NCBI RefSeq assembly: GCF_019744875.1
Contig: NZ_JAIETU010000002.1
Coordinates: forward strand, 124,001-188,000
Length of the DNA stretch: 64,000 bases
Source of the DNA: Hyphomicrobium sp.
GTDB lineage: Bacteria > Pseudomonadota > Alphaproteobacteria > Rhizobiales > Hyphomicrobiaceae
Direction: 5' to 3'
The notes below the pieces were generated by a model that saw nothing but the letters and a program-made list of their open reading frames with translations, did not search any database and had not been told where the DNA came from. How positions within the stretch are numbered: the stretch's first letter is position 1; the number at the start of each line of letters is the position of its first letter. The position numbers were made by a program, and so were the translations under genes. Shown here piece by piece: positions 1 through 8,731 of the stretch.

Positions 1-110
1 AAGCTTTCGACCGTGTAGTTGTAGCCCTGGGGGACGACCTTGACCGTCGACCAGAGTACGGCTGCGGCCAGTACGATCAGCACCAGACCGAAGACTTCAA
101 AACCGCCCAT
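1..110 (-). CDS. SPFH/band-7 (stomatin-like) membrane protein, N-terminal fragment
   Basis: This is the 5' end of a gene on the minus strand that runs off the left edge. The 36 visible residues begin MGGFEVFGLVLIVLAAAVLW, a single N-terminal membrane anchor, then continue into VVPQGYNYTVE. That last stretch is the typical entry into the band-7/SPFH domain of stomatin- and QmcA-like proteins. The start ATG (108-110) has a good upstream Shine-Dalgarno (GGAAAGG). Members of the family are anchored in the inner membrane and form large oligomers with membrane proteases or NfeD proteins. The partner gene lies outside the window, so no specific function is assigned. Confidence 0.75.
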   Translation of the reverse strand, partial: MGGFEVFGLVLIVLAAAVLWSTVKVVPQGYNYTVES

Positions 111-256
111 CTTAAGACCTTTCCCGAAACGTCGTTGGACCCTGTCGGTCCGAGTACTGCATTATTGCCCGCACACTACGCAGGAATCATGGCGCAGTCA
201 GCGACCACATAACGGGATGCTTACTCAGTTTCTTACGGAATTGACGGGGTAGAATT

Positions 257-1309
257 CTATAGCCAACCCGAGAGTTCGCGGCGCACCACGGCCTCGATGA
301 CGTCGAGGCCATGCTCGCTGTCGTTGAGGGCCGGGAGGTAGGCGAACTTCTCGCCGCCGCCGCCTTCGAAAATGTGGCGGTTCTCGCCGTCCAGCTCCTC
401 GAGCGTTTCGAGGCAGTCGGCGGAAAAGCCCGGCGCGACGAGGGCGAGGGACTTCACCCCTTCGGCGGCCAGGCGCTCGACGGTCTTGTCGGTGTAGGGC
501 TGCAGCCACGGATCGTTGCCGAAGCGGGACTGGAACGTCGTCAGCCAGCGGTCCTGGGGCCAACCGAGCGCATCACGCAACAGGCGTGACGTCTTCTGGC
601 AGTGGCAGTGGTAGGGGTCGCCCTTGGCGAAGTACTTTTCGGGCATGCCGTGGAAGGTGGCGATGATGCGCTCGGGCTCGAAGTCGAGCTTGGCGAGGCT
701 CTCGCGCATCGAGGCGGCGAGGGCTGCGATGTAGGCGGGATCGTCGTGATAGGCGGGGGCGACGCGGACGGCGGGCTGGCGGCGCATTTTGAGGAGCGCG
801 CGGAACGCGTGATCGGCGGCGGTCGCGGTGGTGGCGGCGGCGTACTGCGGATAGAGCGGCAGCAGGAGAATGCGTTCGCAGCCGGCGGCGACGAGGGCTT
901 CGAGCCGGCTCTCGGTCGACGGATTGGCGTAGCGCATGGCCCAGTCGACGACCACGTTCGGGAACGCGGAGAGGCGGGCGGCGAGCTTTTCAGCCTGTCC
1001 GCGCGTGATGGTCTTCAACGGACCTTCGTTGCACTCGTTGTTCCAGATGGTGGCGTAGTCGCGGCCTTTGCGTCCGGGACGTACCGTCAGGATGATGAGA
1101 TTGAGGATCGGCCACCACTTCCACTTCGGTTCCTCGATGACGCGCTCGTCCGAGAGGAATTCCTTGAGGTAGCGGCGCATGGACCAATAGTCCGTGCCGT
1201 CGGGCGTGCCGAGATTGAGCAGCAGGACGCCGACTTTGCCATAGGCAATATCGGGATGGTCCTTCGGCCAATGGGTGCGGTCCGCCTGGCGGTCTTTTGG
1301 GGTGGACAT
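257..1309 (-). CDS. hemH: Ferrochelatase
   Basis: This enzyme inserts Fe2+ into protoporphyrin IX, the last step of protoheme synthesis. The protein has 350 residues, a normal length for a proteobacterial ferrochelatase. Family signatures are visible: GVLLLNLGTPDG near the N terminus, the catalytic-His segment TFHGMPEKYFAKGDPYHCHC, and TFQSRFGNDPWLQPYTD followed by PGFSADCLETLEEL, which holds the conserved acidic residues. The gene reads towards the SPFH gene at the left edge and lies downstream of the CHAD-domain gene on the same strand, about 130 bp away, so co-transcription is possible. The extra N terminus (residues 1-25, hydrophilic) is not unusual in Hyphomicrobiales. No iron-responsive operator is obvious. 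Confidence 0.95.
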   Translation of the reverse strand: MSTPKDRQADRTHWPKDHPDIAYGKVGVLLLNLGTPDGTDYWSMRRYLKEFLSDERVIEEPKWKWWPILNLIILTVRPGRKGRDYATIWNNECNEGPLKTITRGQAEKLAARLSAFPNVVVDWAMRYANPSTESRLEALVAAGCERILLLPLYPQYAAATTATAADHAFRALLKMRRQPAVRVAPAYHDDPAYIAALAASMRESLAKLDFEPERIIATFHGMPEKYFAKGDPYHCHCQKTSRLLRDALGWPQDRWLTTFQSRFGNDPWLQPYTDKTVERLAAEGVKSLALVAPGFSADCLETLEELDGENRHIFEGGGGEKFAYLPALNDSEHGLDVIEAVVRRELSGWL

Positions 1310-1439
1310 CCTTCGGTCATCTCCGTGCGGCCGCGCGGGCCGTTCCGTCTTTAGTTGCGCGCTTCCGCTTGGGCTTACAAGCGCCTTGAGCGTCCAAGGC
1401 CTTGAACGAGGCGGGCGGGCGTCCGGATCAGTCTCTCGA

Positions 1440-2396
1440 TCATTCCCCGGCGAGGGCCTCGAGGGTCACTTTTTCGGTTCCGCGGTGCGCGGCGTCGAGG
1501 GCCTCGTCGGCGTGAGACCTAGCGGCGGCCGCCGACCAGATGGCGCCAATGCGGCGCGCGAAGGCCTTCGGCCGCTCCGAGAAGATCATGTCTCCTCTCG
1601 GGCGCGCGGCGCGCCGCAGCAGCTCCTGGCGCTCGCAGATGAAGCGTTCGATCGCGGTGCGGTCGTTCGCGGCAAGCGCATCGGGTGCGAGGGAGCCGAC
1701 GCGCAGCTTCAGGATCGCCAGATCATGGTCGTTGCCGAGAATTTGTGACAGCTCGCGTGCGACGCCGACACCGGCATCGAAGTGTTCGGGCCAGGCGCGC
1801 GAGAGCAGCGCCATGTGCCGCCAGTAGCTTTGCGCGCCCTTGCGCCAGTCGTGGAAGCTCTCGTCGCCCTGGTCGTGATAGGCCACCGCGAAAAGCCGCA
1901 CGCCCCGGCGATAGCTGCGCTCGAGACCGCGCTCCAGCGTGTGAAAGTCATCCGGTTCGATCTTCAGGCGGCGGAAGCGGTTCAGCGCGCGGTCGAGCTG
2001 GGTGAGAGCGCCGCTCCGGTCCGGGGCGGGCTGGTCGGCGAGGTCGGCCAGGATCGCGACCTTCAGGCGCTGAATGGCGGGCTGAACGTGCGCGGGCGCG
2101 TCGGCGGCGAGCTTCAGGATCGTCTCGCGCATCACGTGATCGTCGCGCGCGGGGGCGAGCTGGGCGGAGATGGTGCGGAAACGCGCGTTCTCGGTTTGGA
2201 AAATCTGCTCGCCCAGGCCCTCACGCGCCAGCCGGAGAAGGGCGCGCGTGCGCTTCAGGCACTTGCGCGCTTCGTGGATTTCCGAGACGGGATCCGAGGC
2301 CGCCATCACCTGGCGGCGGGCGCGCTCGATCTGCTCGGCTCCGATGCGCCGGAAGCCTTTCTCAATCGGTTCGTCGAGTTTGAAACGAAAGGCCAT
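1440..2396 (-). CDS. CHAD-domain protein
   Basis: The 318-residue protein is essentially one CHAD domain, a helical bundle rich in conserved His, Arg and Lys. The start of the fold is recognisable as VSEIHEARKCLKRTRALLRL, where His, Lys and Arg face a basic channel. Later basic motifs include HDWRKGAQSYWRHM and GNDHDLAIL. CHAD domains bind inorganic polyphosphate and often accompany CYTH-family triphosphatases. No CYTH domain or ppk/ppx gene is visible here, so this is a CHAD-only version. It lies upstream of hemH on the same strand. A link with polyphosphate or phasin-type granules is an inference from the family only. Confidence 0.85.
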   Translation of the reverse strand: MAFRFKLDEPIEKGFRRIGAEQIERARRQVMAASDPVSEIHEARKCLKRTRALLRLAREGLGEQIFQTENARFRTISAQLAPARDDHVMRETILKLAADAPAHVQPAIQRLKVAILADLADQPAPDRSGALTQLDRALNRFRRLKIEPDDFHTLERGLERSYRRGVRLFAVAYHDQGDESFHDWRKGAQSYWRHMALLSRAWPEHFDAGVGVARELSQILGNDHDLAILKLRVGSLAPDALAANDRTAIERFICERQELLRRAARPRGDMIFSERPKAFARRIGAIWSAAAARSHADEALDAAHRGTEKVTLEALAGE

Positions 2397-2487
2397 TTCG
2401 AAGCGCGCGCCCGTGGCTGATCAGCCCGGAGTTATAGCGGCAGCGCGCGAACATTGTAAATCGCGGCGGGGTCGGGCGCGAGGCGCC

Positions 2488-3447
2488 TCATTGCGCTGCG
2501 GGCTGACTGCTGAGCCGGATCATGGTGATGCAACCCGATGCCGCGCTCGGAGGGGTTTCGCCAGCCGGAACAGGAACCGATTGCCACGGCGCGTCCGCGT
2601 CGATGCCATGCGCGGCGCAGGCTGGCGGCGTGTCTCCGGCGGGGGCGGGGCCGGCCTGTTCGACGTGCGTGCGTCCGCCGATGACCGTGAGCTCGCCGTC
2701 GCCGCGCTTGGTTTCCCGCCAGGCGTTCAACTGTTCGCGCGCGGTACAGCGGCCGGCGTCGCTGCAGCCTGCGGGCAGCGCGACGGAGGCAAGCCAGATG
2801 GCGCGGCCGGCATCCATGAGCCTGACGGCTGTCGCGGTGGTCGGAGGAGGAGTGCCTGCCGGATCGCTTTCCGGCGCGTCGCGCGCTTCGAGGAGCAGTC
2901 CGGCGCTCCGGGCCGTGACGCGCAAGTCCGGGCGCGCCTTGATGGCAATTGCGGTGATCGTGGGATCGCCGGCGTTCGTGCCGCGCGCGCTGTTTGACGC
3001 GGAGGCGAGGCCGCGCGAGACGATCAGGCGCCAGGTGCGTGGCGGAAACAGCCGCCGCAACGGGGCGGCCGCATGCACGCCCTGGATCAGCACCGCATCG
3101 GCCTCGGCGATGGCGGCGAGAGGACTGTCGGGCGCGGCCGCTTTGACCTTGGGCTCGCTCTTGCGTTCGGATCCGAACGACGTGCGCCAGGCCGACTGAT
3201 CGGCGCTCACGGGTTTGGGCGGGGCGAGGGCCGGGACCTCGGCGAGGTCGAGAATCGCGATGGTCAATCCGGCGGGCGCGGGTGCGGTGCCGGATCCGCC
3301 GGCCAGTGCGCCCGGCGCGGAGAGCGAGGCGGCGATTGCGGCCGAGCAGCCTGCGATCCGCGCGAACGTGGATGCGGTCTGTCGCAATAATCTCTGCGGC
3401 GATCTCTGGGGCCGGGCACTGCGAGCGGTGGGGTGGCGTGCGGTCAC
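2488..3447 (-). CDS. Exported EEP-fold (endonuclease/exonuclease/phosphatase-like) protein with lost active site
   Basis: I place the start at GTG 3447, preceded by GGGAG seven bases upstream, giving 319 residues. An in-frame ATG at 3501 lacks such a site. The N terminus has basic residues followed by a hydrophobic run ending SLSAPGALA, consistent with a signal peptide. The remainder follows the EEP layout: a first strand (LTIAILDLAEV), AEADAVLIQGV where active members have LQEV, a TAIAIK strand, VALPAGC where active members have VHLKSGC, then QLNAWRETKR and VIGGRT in place of GDFNR. The catalytic Glu, His and Asp/Asn are therefore all missing. The fold assignment is by eye. It is a hypothetical exported protein, probably a pseudoenzyme. 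Confidence 0.6.
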   Translation of the reverse strand: MTARHPTARSARPQRSPQRLLRQTASTFARIAGCSAAIAASLSAPGALAGGSGTAPAPAGLTIAILDLAEVPALAPPKPVSADQSAWRTSFGSERKSEPKVKAAAPDSPLAAIAEADAVLIQGVHAAAPLRRLFPPRTWRLIVSRGLASASNSARGTNAGDPTITAIAIKARPDLRVTARSAGLLLEARDAPESDPAGTPPPTTATAVRLMDAGRAIWLASVALPAGCSDAGRCTAREQLNAWRETKRGDGELTVIGGRTHVEQAGPAPAGDTPPACAAHGIDADAPWQSVPVPAGETPPSAASGCITMIRLSSQPAAQ

Positions 3448-3607
3448 ACGGCTTCTCCCAGAGACAGAGGGGGCGAGGCGGAAACGAATGGCAGCGGGCA
3501 TCGCCGGCCCGCTTCATGTGGGCTTGAGTGACGCGGCGCTACAATTCGTCCAAATCCGGCGTTATCCTTGAGCGAGTCCGTCATCCAGGCAAGGAAATCG
3601 AAGTTTT

Positions 3608-4465
3608 ATGCTTGCTGTTCCGGAAAGAGAGCCGGCGTCGAGCCGATGGGCGACGCGGGCGGCGCTGTTTGCGTTTGGGCTCATCGTCGCCACGGCATTT
3701 CTGCACCGGCTGTTCGGCGTGGATACGCCGGTGGCGTTCAATCTCGTGCTCGTCGCGCTGCTGATCGCCATCGGCTCGGTTGCCTGTGCGCTGATTGCGG
3801 CGCTGACGATCTGGAGCACGGGGCGGCCCGGGACCTCGCGCGTGCTGTTCGCGCTCTGCCTCAGCGTCGGGCTGCTCACGCTGCCGTTGTTCTATCAGGT
3901 GTGGCTCCGGTCTTTCCCGATGCTGCCCGACATCACCACGGACGCGGCCAATCCACCGGCATTGACGGCCGCCGTGCGCCTGCGCGGTCCCGGAGACAAC
4001 TCCGTCCGCTACAACCGCGCCAAGTGGAGCGAGCAGCAGGCGGTGGCCTATCCCGATATTCAGCCGATGACGATCCCGCGCTCGGGCGAGGAAACCTACG
4101 CGCTGGTGGTTGACGCCGTGAAGCGGCTCAAGATGGACCTTACGCGCGAGGATCCTCCCGATGCCGAGGCGGGCACGCCGGGTGTGGTCGAAGCCGTCGA
4201 CAAGACGCTGATCATGGGCTTCCTCGACGATGTCGCGGTGCGCGTTTCGGGCGGCGAGGAGCAGAGCCGCGTCGACATCCGGTCGGCGTCGCGGTTTGGC
4301 CGTGGCGACATGGGACGTAATGCGGAGCGCATCCGCGCGCTCATGGTCGAGATCCGCGCCCGCGTCGATGCCACGATGCCGGCCGCCAAAGATGCGCGCC
4401 AGCAAGGCGGGAAGGCTAAGCCGGAGAAAGAGGGCGGTCCCAAGCCGGGAGCCCGTCGCAAGTAA
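3608..4465 (+). CDS. DUF1499 family membrane protein
   Basis: The 285-residue protein has three predicted membrane segments (about residues 17-34, 40-65 and 75-95), followed by a soluble DUF1499 domain. The domain is recognised from its core DVAVRVSGGEEQSRVDIRSA and the closing helix SRFGRGDMGRNAERIRAL, which are typical of the family. A hydrophilic Lys/Gly-rich tail follows. The ATG has an AAGGAA ribosome site a little upstream. The function of DUF1499 proteins is unknown. The 3' end overlaps the end of the convergent metallo-hydrolase gene by 50 bp, so both C-terminal coding regions share DNA. Confidence 0.8.
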   Translation: MLAVPEREPASSRWATRAALFAFGLIVATAFLHRLFGVDTPVAFNLVLVALLIAIGSVACALIAALTIWSTGRPGTSRVLFALCLSVGLLTLPLFYQVWLRSFPMLPDITTDAANPPALTAAVRLRGPGDNSVRYNRAKWSEQQAVAYPDIQPMTIPRSGEETYALVVDAVKRLKMDLTREDPPDAEAGTPGVVEAVDKTLIMGFLDDVAVRVSGGEEQSRVDIRSASRFGRGDMGRNAERIRALMVEIRARVDATMPAAKDARQQGGKAKPEKEGGPKPGARRK

Positions 4466-5339
4466 GCCCGTCGCACGTGACAAGGCCGCGCTCGATCAGG
4501 TGCTCGACGTGGGCCTGCACCGAAAGCGCCGCTGCGCTCGTCAGCCTGCCATCGATGGTGGGATAGACGACGGGCACGATGTCCGAGATCGTGCCGACGC
4601 CGTCGCGGATCGCATCGAGGATCGAATCCTCGCGCCACCGGCGGTGCAGCAAGTAGGCTTTGACCGTGCGCTGGGGCTCGTCCACGCGCCCGCCGTGCCC
4701 CGGCAGGTAGATGCTCTCGCTGCGCCCGAGCAGGCGTTCGAGGGATGCGATGTAAGCCGCCATCGAGCCTTCGGGCGGCGCGACGAGCGACGTGTTCCAC
4801 GCCATGACGTGGTCGCCGGAAAACAGCACGCCGCGCCCCAGCAGGGCGAAGCACAGATGATCGGGTGCGTGGCCCGGCGTGTGCAGCGCTTCGAGGCGCC
4901 ACTCGGGCCCCTCGACGATGTCGCCGTCGCCCAGGATCACGTCCGGCTCAAAGACGTAATCGATGAACTCGGAGCCTTGCGGTTTCGTGTCGGGGCCAAC
5001 GGGGGGGATGTCGGCTCGGCCGTAAGCCATCACCGGCGCGCCCGTGGCGGCCTTGAGCGCATCGGCGCCGTCGACGTGGTCGCGGTGGGCGTGAGTGACG
5101 ATGATCTGGCGGATCGGCCGGCCAGCCGCCGCTTTCAAAATCGCTTCGAGGTGCGCGCCGTCGCGTGGGCCGGGATCGATGACGGCAAGTTCGGTCATTC
5201 CGACGAGATAGGTGTTCGTGCCCTTGAAGGTTAACGGGCTCGGATTTTCGGCAACGATGCGCACGATGCCGGGGCTCACGGGCGACGGCACGCCGTAAGC
5301 GAAGGTCATCGATGTCTTGAATGACAGCTCGTGCGGCAT
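4416..5339 (-). CDS. Metallo-beta-lactamase-fold hydrolase (LACTB2-like)
   Basis: This is a cytoplasmic MBL-fold hydrolase. The zinc site is clear: THAHRDHVDGADAL (HxHxDH), then LHTPGHAPDHLC with the third His, FSGDHVMAW with the bridging Asp, and a late LPGHGG. The N-terminal NPSPLTFKGTNTYLVG is typical of the LACTB2-like branch, and the C-terminal winged-helix-like region ends in the overlap with the DUF1499 gene. I chose ATG 5339 (307 residues) because homologues begin just before FAYGVPSPVSPGI. An in-frame ATG at 5423 would add 28 residues and remains possible. Proteins of this branch act as ribonucleases or thioesterases; the substrate here cannot be deduced. Confidence 0.85.
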   Translation of the reverse strand: MPHELSFKTSMTFAYGVPSPVSPGIVRIVAENPSPLTFKGTNTYLVGMTELAVIDPGPRDGAHLEAILKAAAGRPIRQIIVTHAHRDHVDGADALKAATGAPVMAYGRADIPPVGPDTKPQGSEFIDYVFEPDVILGDGDIVEGPEWRLEALHTPGHAPDHLCFALLGRGVLFSGDHVMAWNTSLVAPPEGSMAAYIASLERLLGRSESIYLPGHGGRVDEPQRTVKAYLLHRRWREDSILDAIRDGVGTISDIVPVVYPTIDGRLTSAAALSVQAHVEHLIERGLVTCDGLTCDGLPAWDRPLSPA

Positions 5340-5460
5340 GCGCGTGTGTTGCCCGGTCGGTTTCTGGCCGGCAACGTTAGTCGATCGATCGGCCCGCCGC
5401 AAAGGCGACGCCGGGTCGCTCATCGCCCCGGCGCTTCGCCCAAGACTTAAAACCGGCGAC

Positions 5461-6456
5461 CTACAAGTTGAGCTGGTAGGTGTGGGCGAGCCAGCGGTAG
5501 GCGCCTGGCGTCGTGCGCTCGACATAGCCGACCGAAGGAAACGGCATGTGGTAGCCGATAACGGGAATGCGTTCCGTCGCGAGCATGTCGTAGACGCGCT
5601 TGCGGGTCGCGGCCCCCTGTTCCTTGTCGCCATCGAACACGCAATGCCAATCCGGCTTGGCGAGGGACGCGACCTGATGATGGGCGCAATCGCCCCAGAA
5701 ATAGATTTCCTTCCCCTCGCTCGCGATGCGGAAATTCAAATGGCCCGGGGTGTGGCCGTAGGCTTCCACGGCCGTGATGCCGGGCACAACTTCGTCGCCG
5801 GGCTTGAGGAACGTAAAGCGCTCGGCGAGGCTCTTGGTGTTGGCGCGGAAGACGGAGGCGAACTTTTCCAGCTCGCCCGTGTGTTTTCCTTCCGGCGCCC
5901 AGAAGTCGTATTCGACCTGGCCAATGACATAGCGCGCGTTGGGAAAGAGCGGCTTGCCGCCGTTCATGATGCCGCCGACGTGGTCGGGGTGGCCGTGGCT
6001 GATGACGACGATGTCCACCTCTTCGGGCTTGATGCCGGCCGGCGCGAGGCCGTCCGCCAGCCATCCGCCGGCGGGGCGCGGGACGAAGCCGTTTTCGCCG
6101 TTGCCGGTGTCGAACAGCACGACTTCGCGCCCAGTGTTGACGACTGTTGGCGAAAAGCCCGGCTGGTAGCGGGTTTCGGGCAGGAGATTATCGCGCATCA
6201 GTTTCCGCACGTCGGCTTCGTTGGCGTTGGCGCCGATGATCGGGTAGGGGCCGTCGATGAAAACCTCCGAGTCGGCCACGATCGTCAGCTCGAACTGGCC
6301 GAGCTTGTACCGCCAGTGACGGGGCTGGGCTGCTCCGAGCTTGGCGGCCGCGCCGAGCGCGCTGTTGGCAAATGGGGCGAGGACCAATGGTGCTGCAGAG
6401 GCCGCCGCCAGGGTCGAAAGCACCGCGCGCCGGTTCGGCATGTTGGATTTGGTCAT
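5461..6456 (-). CDS. Secreted metallo-beta-lactamase-fold hydrolase with twin-arginine-type leader
   Basis: The 331-residue protein begins with a Tat-like leader: NRRAVLSTLAAASAAPLVLA, ending near NSALGAAA. The mature domain carries the zinc motif VISHGHPDHVGG, the third His in AYGHTPGHLNF, the bridging Asp in YFWGDCAHHQ and a final His in PVIGYHMPFPS. This arrangement is shared with lactonase-like and quorum-quenching-like MBL proteins, but the substrate is unknown. A GGGAGA ribosome site lies upstream of the ATG. The gene is divergent from an AraC-type regulator with a 61-bp gap, so that regulator is the obvious candidate controller. It is not the same subfamily as the neighbouring MBL gene. 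Confidence 0.85.
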   Translation of the reverse strand: MTKSNMPNRRAVLSTLAAASAAPLVLAPFANSALGAAAKLGAAQPRHWRYKLGQFELTIVADSEVFIDGPYPIIGANANEADVRKLMRDNLLPETRYQPGFSPTVVNTGREVVLFDTGNGENGFVPRPAGGWLADGLAPAGIKPEEVDIVVISHGHPDHVGGIMNGGKPLFPNARYVIGQVEYDFWAPEGKHTGELEKFASVFRANTKSLAERFTFLKPGDEVVPGITAVEAYGHTPGHLNFRIASEGKEIYFWGDCAHHQVASLAKPDWHCVFDGDKEQGAATRKRVYDMLATERIPVIGYHMPFPSVGYVERTTPGAYRWLAHTYQLNL

Positions 6457-6517
6457 TGAGATCGCGTCTCCCAGTTGCTATCGGCGGAGGACGTTAGGGC
6501 ACGAGGGGAGCGGGCGC

Positions 6518-7315
6518 TTGAACGAACGTGCTGCGAATGCACCGCCGGACCTGCCGGGAGCGCTTCTGCCCATTTGGCATCTGGAAGCGGACCGCGCGCT
6601 GTTTATCGGGCCGCTCGGCCACAACGCGCCGCATGCGCACAGCGTGCCGGTGCTGTTGGCTGGTGTGTATGGGGCCGTCCGCCTGCGGATTGCAGACGGT
6701 CCCTGGCAGCGCTGCGAGGCGGCGGCGGTTCCCGCGGGCGTGAACTACGAATTCGATGTCGAAGGCCAGCCGCTCGCAGTGCTCTACCTCGAACCGCAAG
6801 CAGGGCGTGTCGATGGGCTCGCGCCGTTCGTCACGAACGCCTGCGAGACGTCGGGTGCGCTCCTCGGGAAAAGCGCGCTCACTGCTTCGCTGCGCGAACT
6901 CTACGAAGCGCGCGACGGCGCGGCGTGGGCGGGACAGTCACTCGAAGATCTGTTCGCCTACTCCGCGCATCGTGCACGCCGCGACATCGATCCAAGGATC
7001 GCGCGCGCGCTTTCGGACCTGACTGTCGAGACGGGACCGGAGATAACGGCTCAGCAGGCGGCGGCGCGCGTGGACCTCTCGTCATCGCGCTTTCAACATC
7101 TCTTCGCCGCGGAGGTCGGTGTGCCGTTCCGGCGTTATCGGGTGTGGCTGCGCTTGCGCCATGCGATCGCGGAAATCATTGCCGGCAGCACCTTCACGGA
7201 CGCGGCCCACGCGGCCGGGTTTGCGGATCAGGCGCATTTCTCGCGCGCGTTCCGCCAGGCGTTCGGCGCCTCCGCCTCGCCGAGCTTGCGCAAGGTGCGC
7301 CGCGCGGTGGTCTGA
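6518..7315 (+). CDS. AraC-family transcriptional regulator
   Basis: I start this gene at TTG 6518 (MNERAANAPPDL), with GGGGAG spaced correctly upstream. Longer in-frame versions run back over the divergent hydrolase gene. The 265-residue protein has an N-terminal cupin-like sensing half, with GPLGHNAPHAHSVPVLLAG carrying possible metal or ligand histidines. The C-terminal AraC double helix-turn-helix includes AARVDLSSSRFQHLFAAEVG, GSTFTDAAHAAGFADQAHFS and RAFRQAFGASAS. The 61-bp intergenic space with the secreted hydrolase gene suggests it controls that gene and itself. The effector is unknown. Confidence 0.9.
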   Translation: MNERAANAPPDLPGALLPIWHLEADRALFIGPLGHNAPHAHSVPVLLAGVYGAVRLRIADGPWQRCEAAAVPAGVNYEFDVEGQPLAVLYLEPQAGRVDGLAPFVTNACETSGALLGKSALTASLRELYEARDGAAWAGQSLEDLFAYSAHRARRDIDPRIARALSDLTVETGPEITAQQAAARVDLSSSRFQHLFAAEVGVPFRRYRVWLRLRHAIAEIIAGSTFTDAAHAAGFADQAHFSRAFRQAFGASASPSLRKVRRAVV

Positions 7316-7345
7316 CGGCGGTTGCGGAGCGCTCGGATCGACGGC

Positions 7346-8731
7346 CTACAGGCCGGCGGCCTCGAGGGCGGCGGCGACGCGCAGGCAATGATCCTCACAC
7401 CAGGGCTGCGCAATCACCTGGATGCCGTAGGGCATCGCGCCGCCCGTGCGCACGGGCACGGCGGCGACCGGCAATCCGACGAACGAGATCGGCTGCGTAT
7501 AGAGACCCATGTTGGCGCGCAGCGGCACATCGCGGCCGCCGAGGTGGATCGTCTTCTGGCCCAGCAATGGCGCGCTGCAGGGAGCGGACGGCGCCAGGAT
7601 CACGTCGTAGCGCGCGAAGATCGCGGCCATGTTTGCCTGAAACGCGCGGCGGTAGCGTTGGGCGGCGACATACCAGCTCGCCGGCAACATGGCGCCCGCG
7701 AGGAAGCGATCGCGCGTGTCGGGATCGAAGTCGGCCGGACGGCGGCGAAGGTTCGCAAGATGGAGCGCGCTTCCCTCGGCGTTGGTGATCAGAAACGCGG
7801 CGGCGCGCGCTTCGGCGGCGCCCGGAATTTCGATCGCGTCTTCGGCGCCGGCAGCTTTCGCGGCACGTTCGAGGGCGGCGAGGGCGCCGGGCTCGGCATC
7901 GGTGCGGAAGTAGCCCGTTGCAGACGCGATGCGCAGGCCGTCGAGGCCCTTTGCAATCTCGCCGGATACCGCTTCAACGGGGCGTACGGCGCACACCGGA
8001 TCGGACGCATCGTGGCCTTGCAGCGCATCATAGGTGCGTGCGAGATCGGCGGTGTTGGTCGCGAAGGGGCCGAGGTGATCGAGGCTGTCGCAGAACGGGA
8101 AGGTGCCGGTGCGCGGCAGGCGGCCATATGTCGGCTTCAACCCGAAGAGACCGCAGAAGGCCGCGGGCACACGGATCGAGCCGTTGGTGTCGGAGCCCAG
8201 CGAGACGGGCACGTAACCCGCCGCGACGGCCGCTGCCGATCCGCCCGACGATCCGCCGGTCATGCGCGTGGGATCGAGTGGATTGCGGGAGGGGCCGTAG
8301 TGCGCGTTCTCGCCCGTGAAATCGTAGGCGTACTCGCCCATGTTGAGGGCGCCGATCAGCACGGCGCCGGCCGCCTTCATGCGCGCGACGAGGACGGCAT
8401 CGGTCTGCTGCGGGGCATCTCCGGCGCTGATTTTCGAGCCCGCGCGTGTCGCGTGCCCGGCGATGCCGTAGAGGTTTTTCACGGCGTAAGGGACGCCCGC
8501 GAGCGGACCAAGGGGTGCGCCTGCGGCGCGAGCCTTATCGACGGCGTTCGCTTCGGCGAGGGCGCGTTCGCGCGTGATGTCCGTGAAGGCGCCGATCTCG
8601 CCATCTCTCGCATCGATGCGTGCGAGCGCCGCTTCGACGATTTCCACGGCGGAGACGTCGCCTCTGGCCACGGCGTGCGCGATGGCGGTTGCGCTTTCCG
8701 GTGCTATGCCGGGCCTGCGAGCTGCCGTCAT
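7346..8731 (-). CDS. atzE: AtzE-type amidase (amidase signature family)
   Basis: This is an amidase-signature hydrolase of 461 residues starting at ATG 8731. The Ser-cisSer-Lys triad is visible: Lys in VPYAVKNLYGIAG, and the serines in RMTGGSSGGSAAAVAAG and SLGSDTNGSIRVPAAF. The start codon overlaps the stop of the small upstream AtzG-like gene as ATGA, so the two are translationally coupled. AtzE enzymes hydrolyse 1-carboxybiuret in cyanuric-acid degradation, and the AtzG subunit is needed for stable enzyme. AtzE-AtzG pairs also occur in bacteria with no triazine pathway, and no atzD, atzF or atzH gene is visible here. The natural substrate is therefore an open question. Confidence 0.85.
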   Translation of the reverse strand: MTAARRPGIAPESATAIAHAVARGDVSAVEIVEAALARIDARDGEIGAFTDITRERALAEANAVDKARAAGAPLGPLAGVPYAVKNLYGIAGHATRAGSKISAGDAPQQTDAVLVARMKAAGAVLIGALNMGEYAYDFTGENAHYGPSRNPLDPTRMTGGSSGGSAAAVAAGYVPVSLGSDTNGSIRVPAAFCGLFGLKPTYGRLPRTGTFPFCDSLDHLGPFATNTADLARTYDALQGHDASDPVCAVRPVEAVSGEIAKGLDGLRIASATGYFRTDAEPGALAALERAAKAAGAEDAIEIPGAAEARAAAFLITNAEGSALHLANLRRRPADFDPDTRDRFLAGAMLPASWYVAAQRYRRAFQANMAAIFARYDVILAPSAPCSAPLLGQKTIHLGGRDVPLRANMGLYTQPISFVGLPVAAVPVRTGGAMPYGIQVIAQPWCEDHCLRVAAALEAAGL

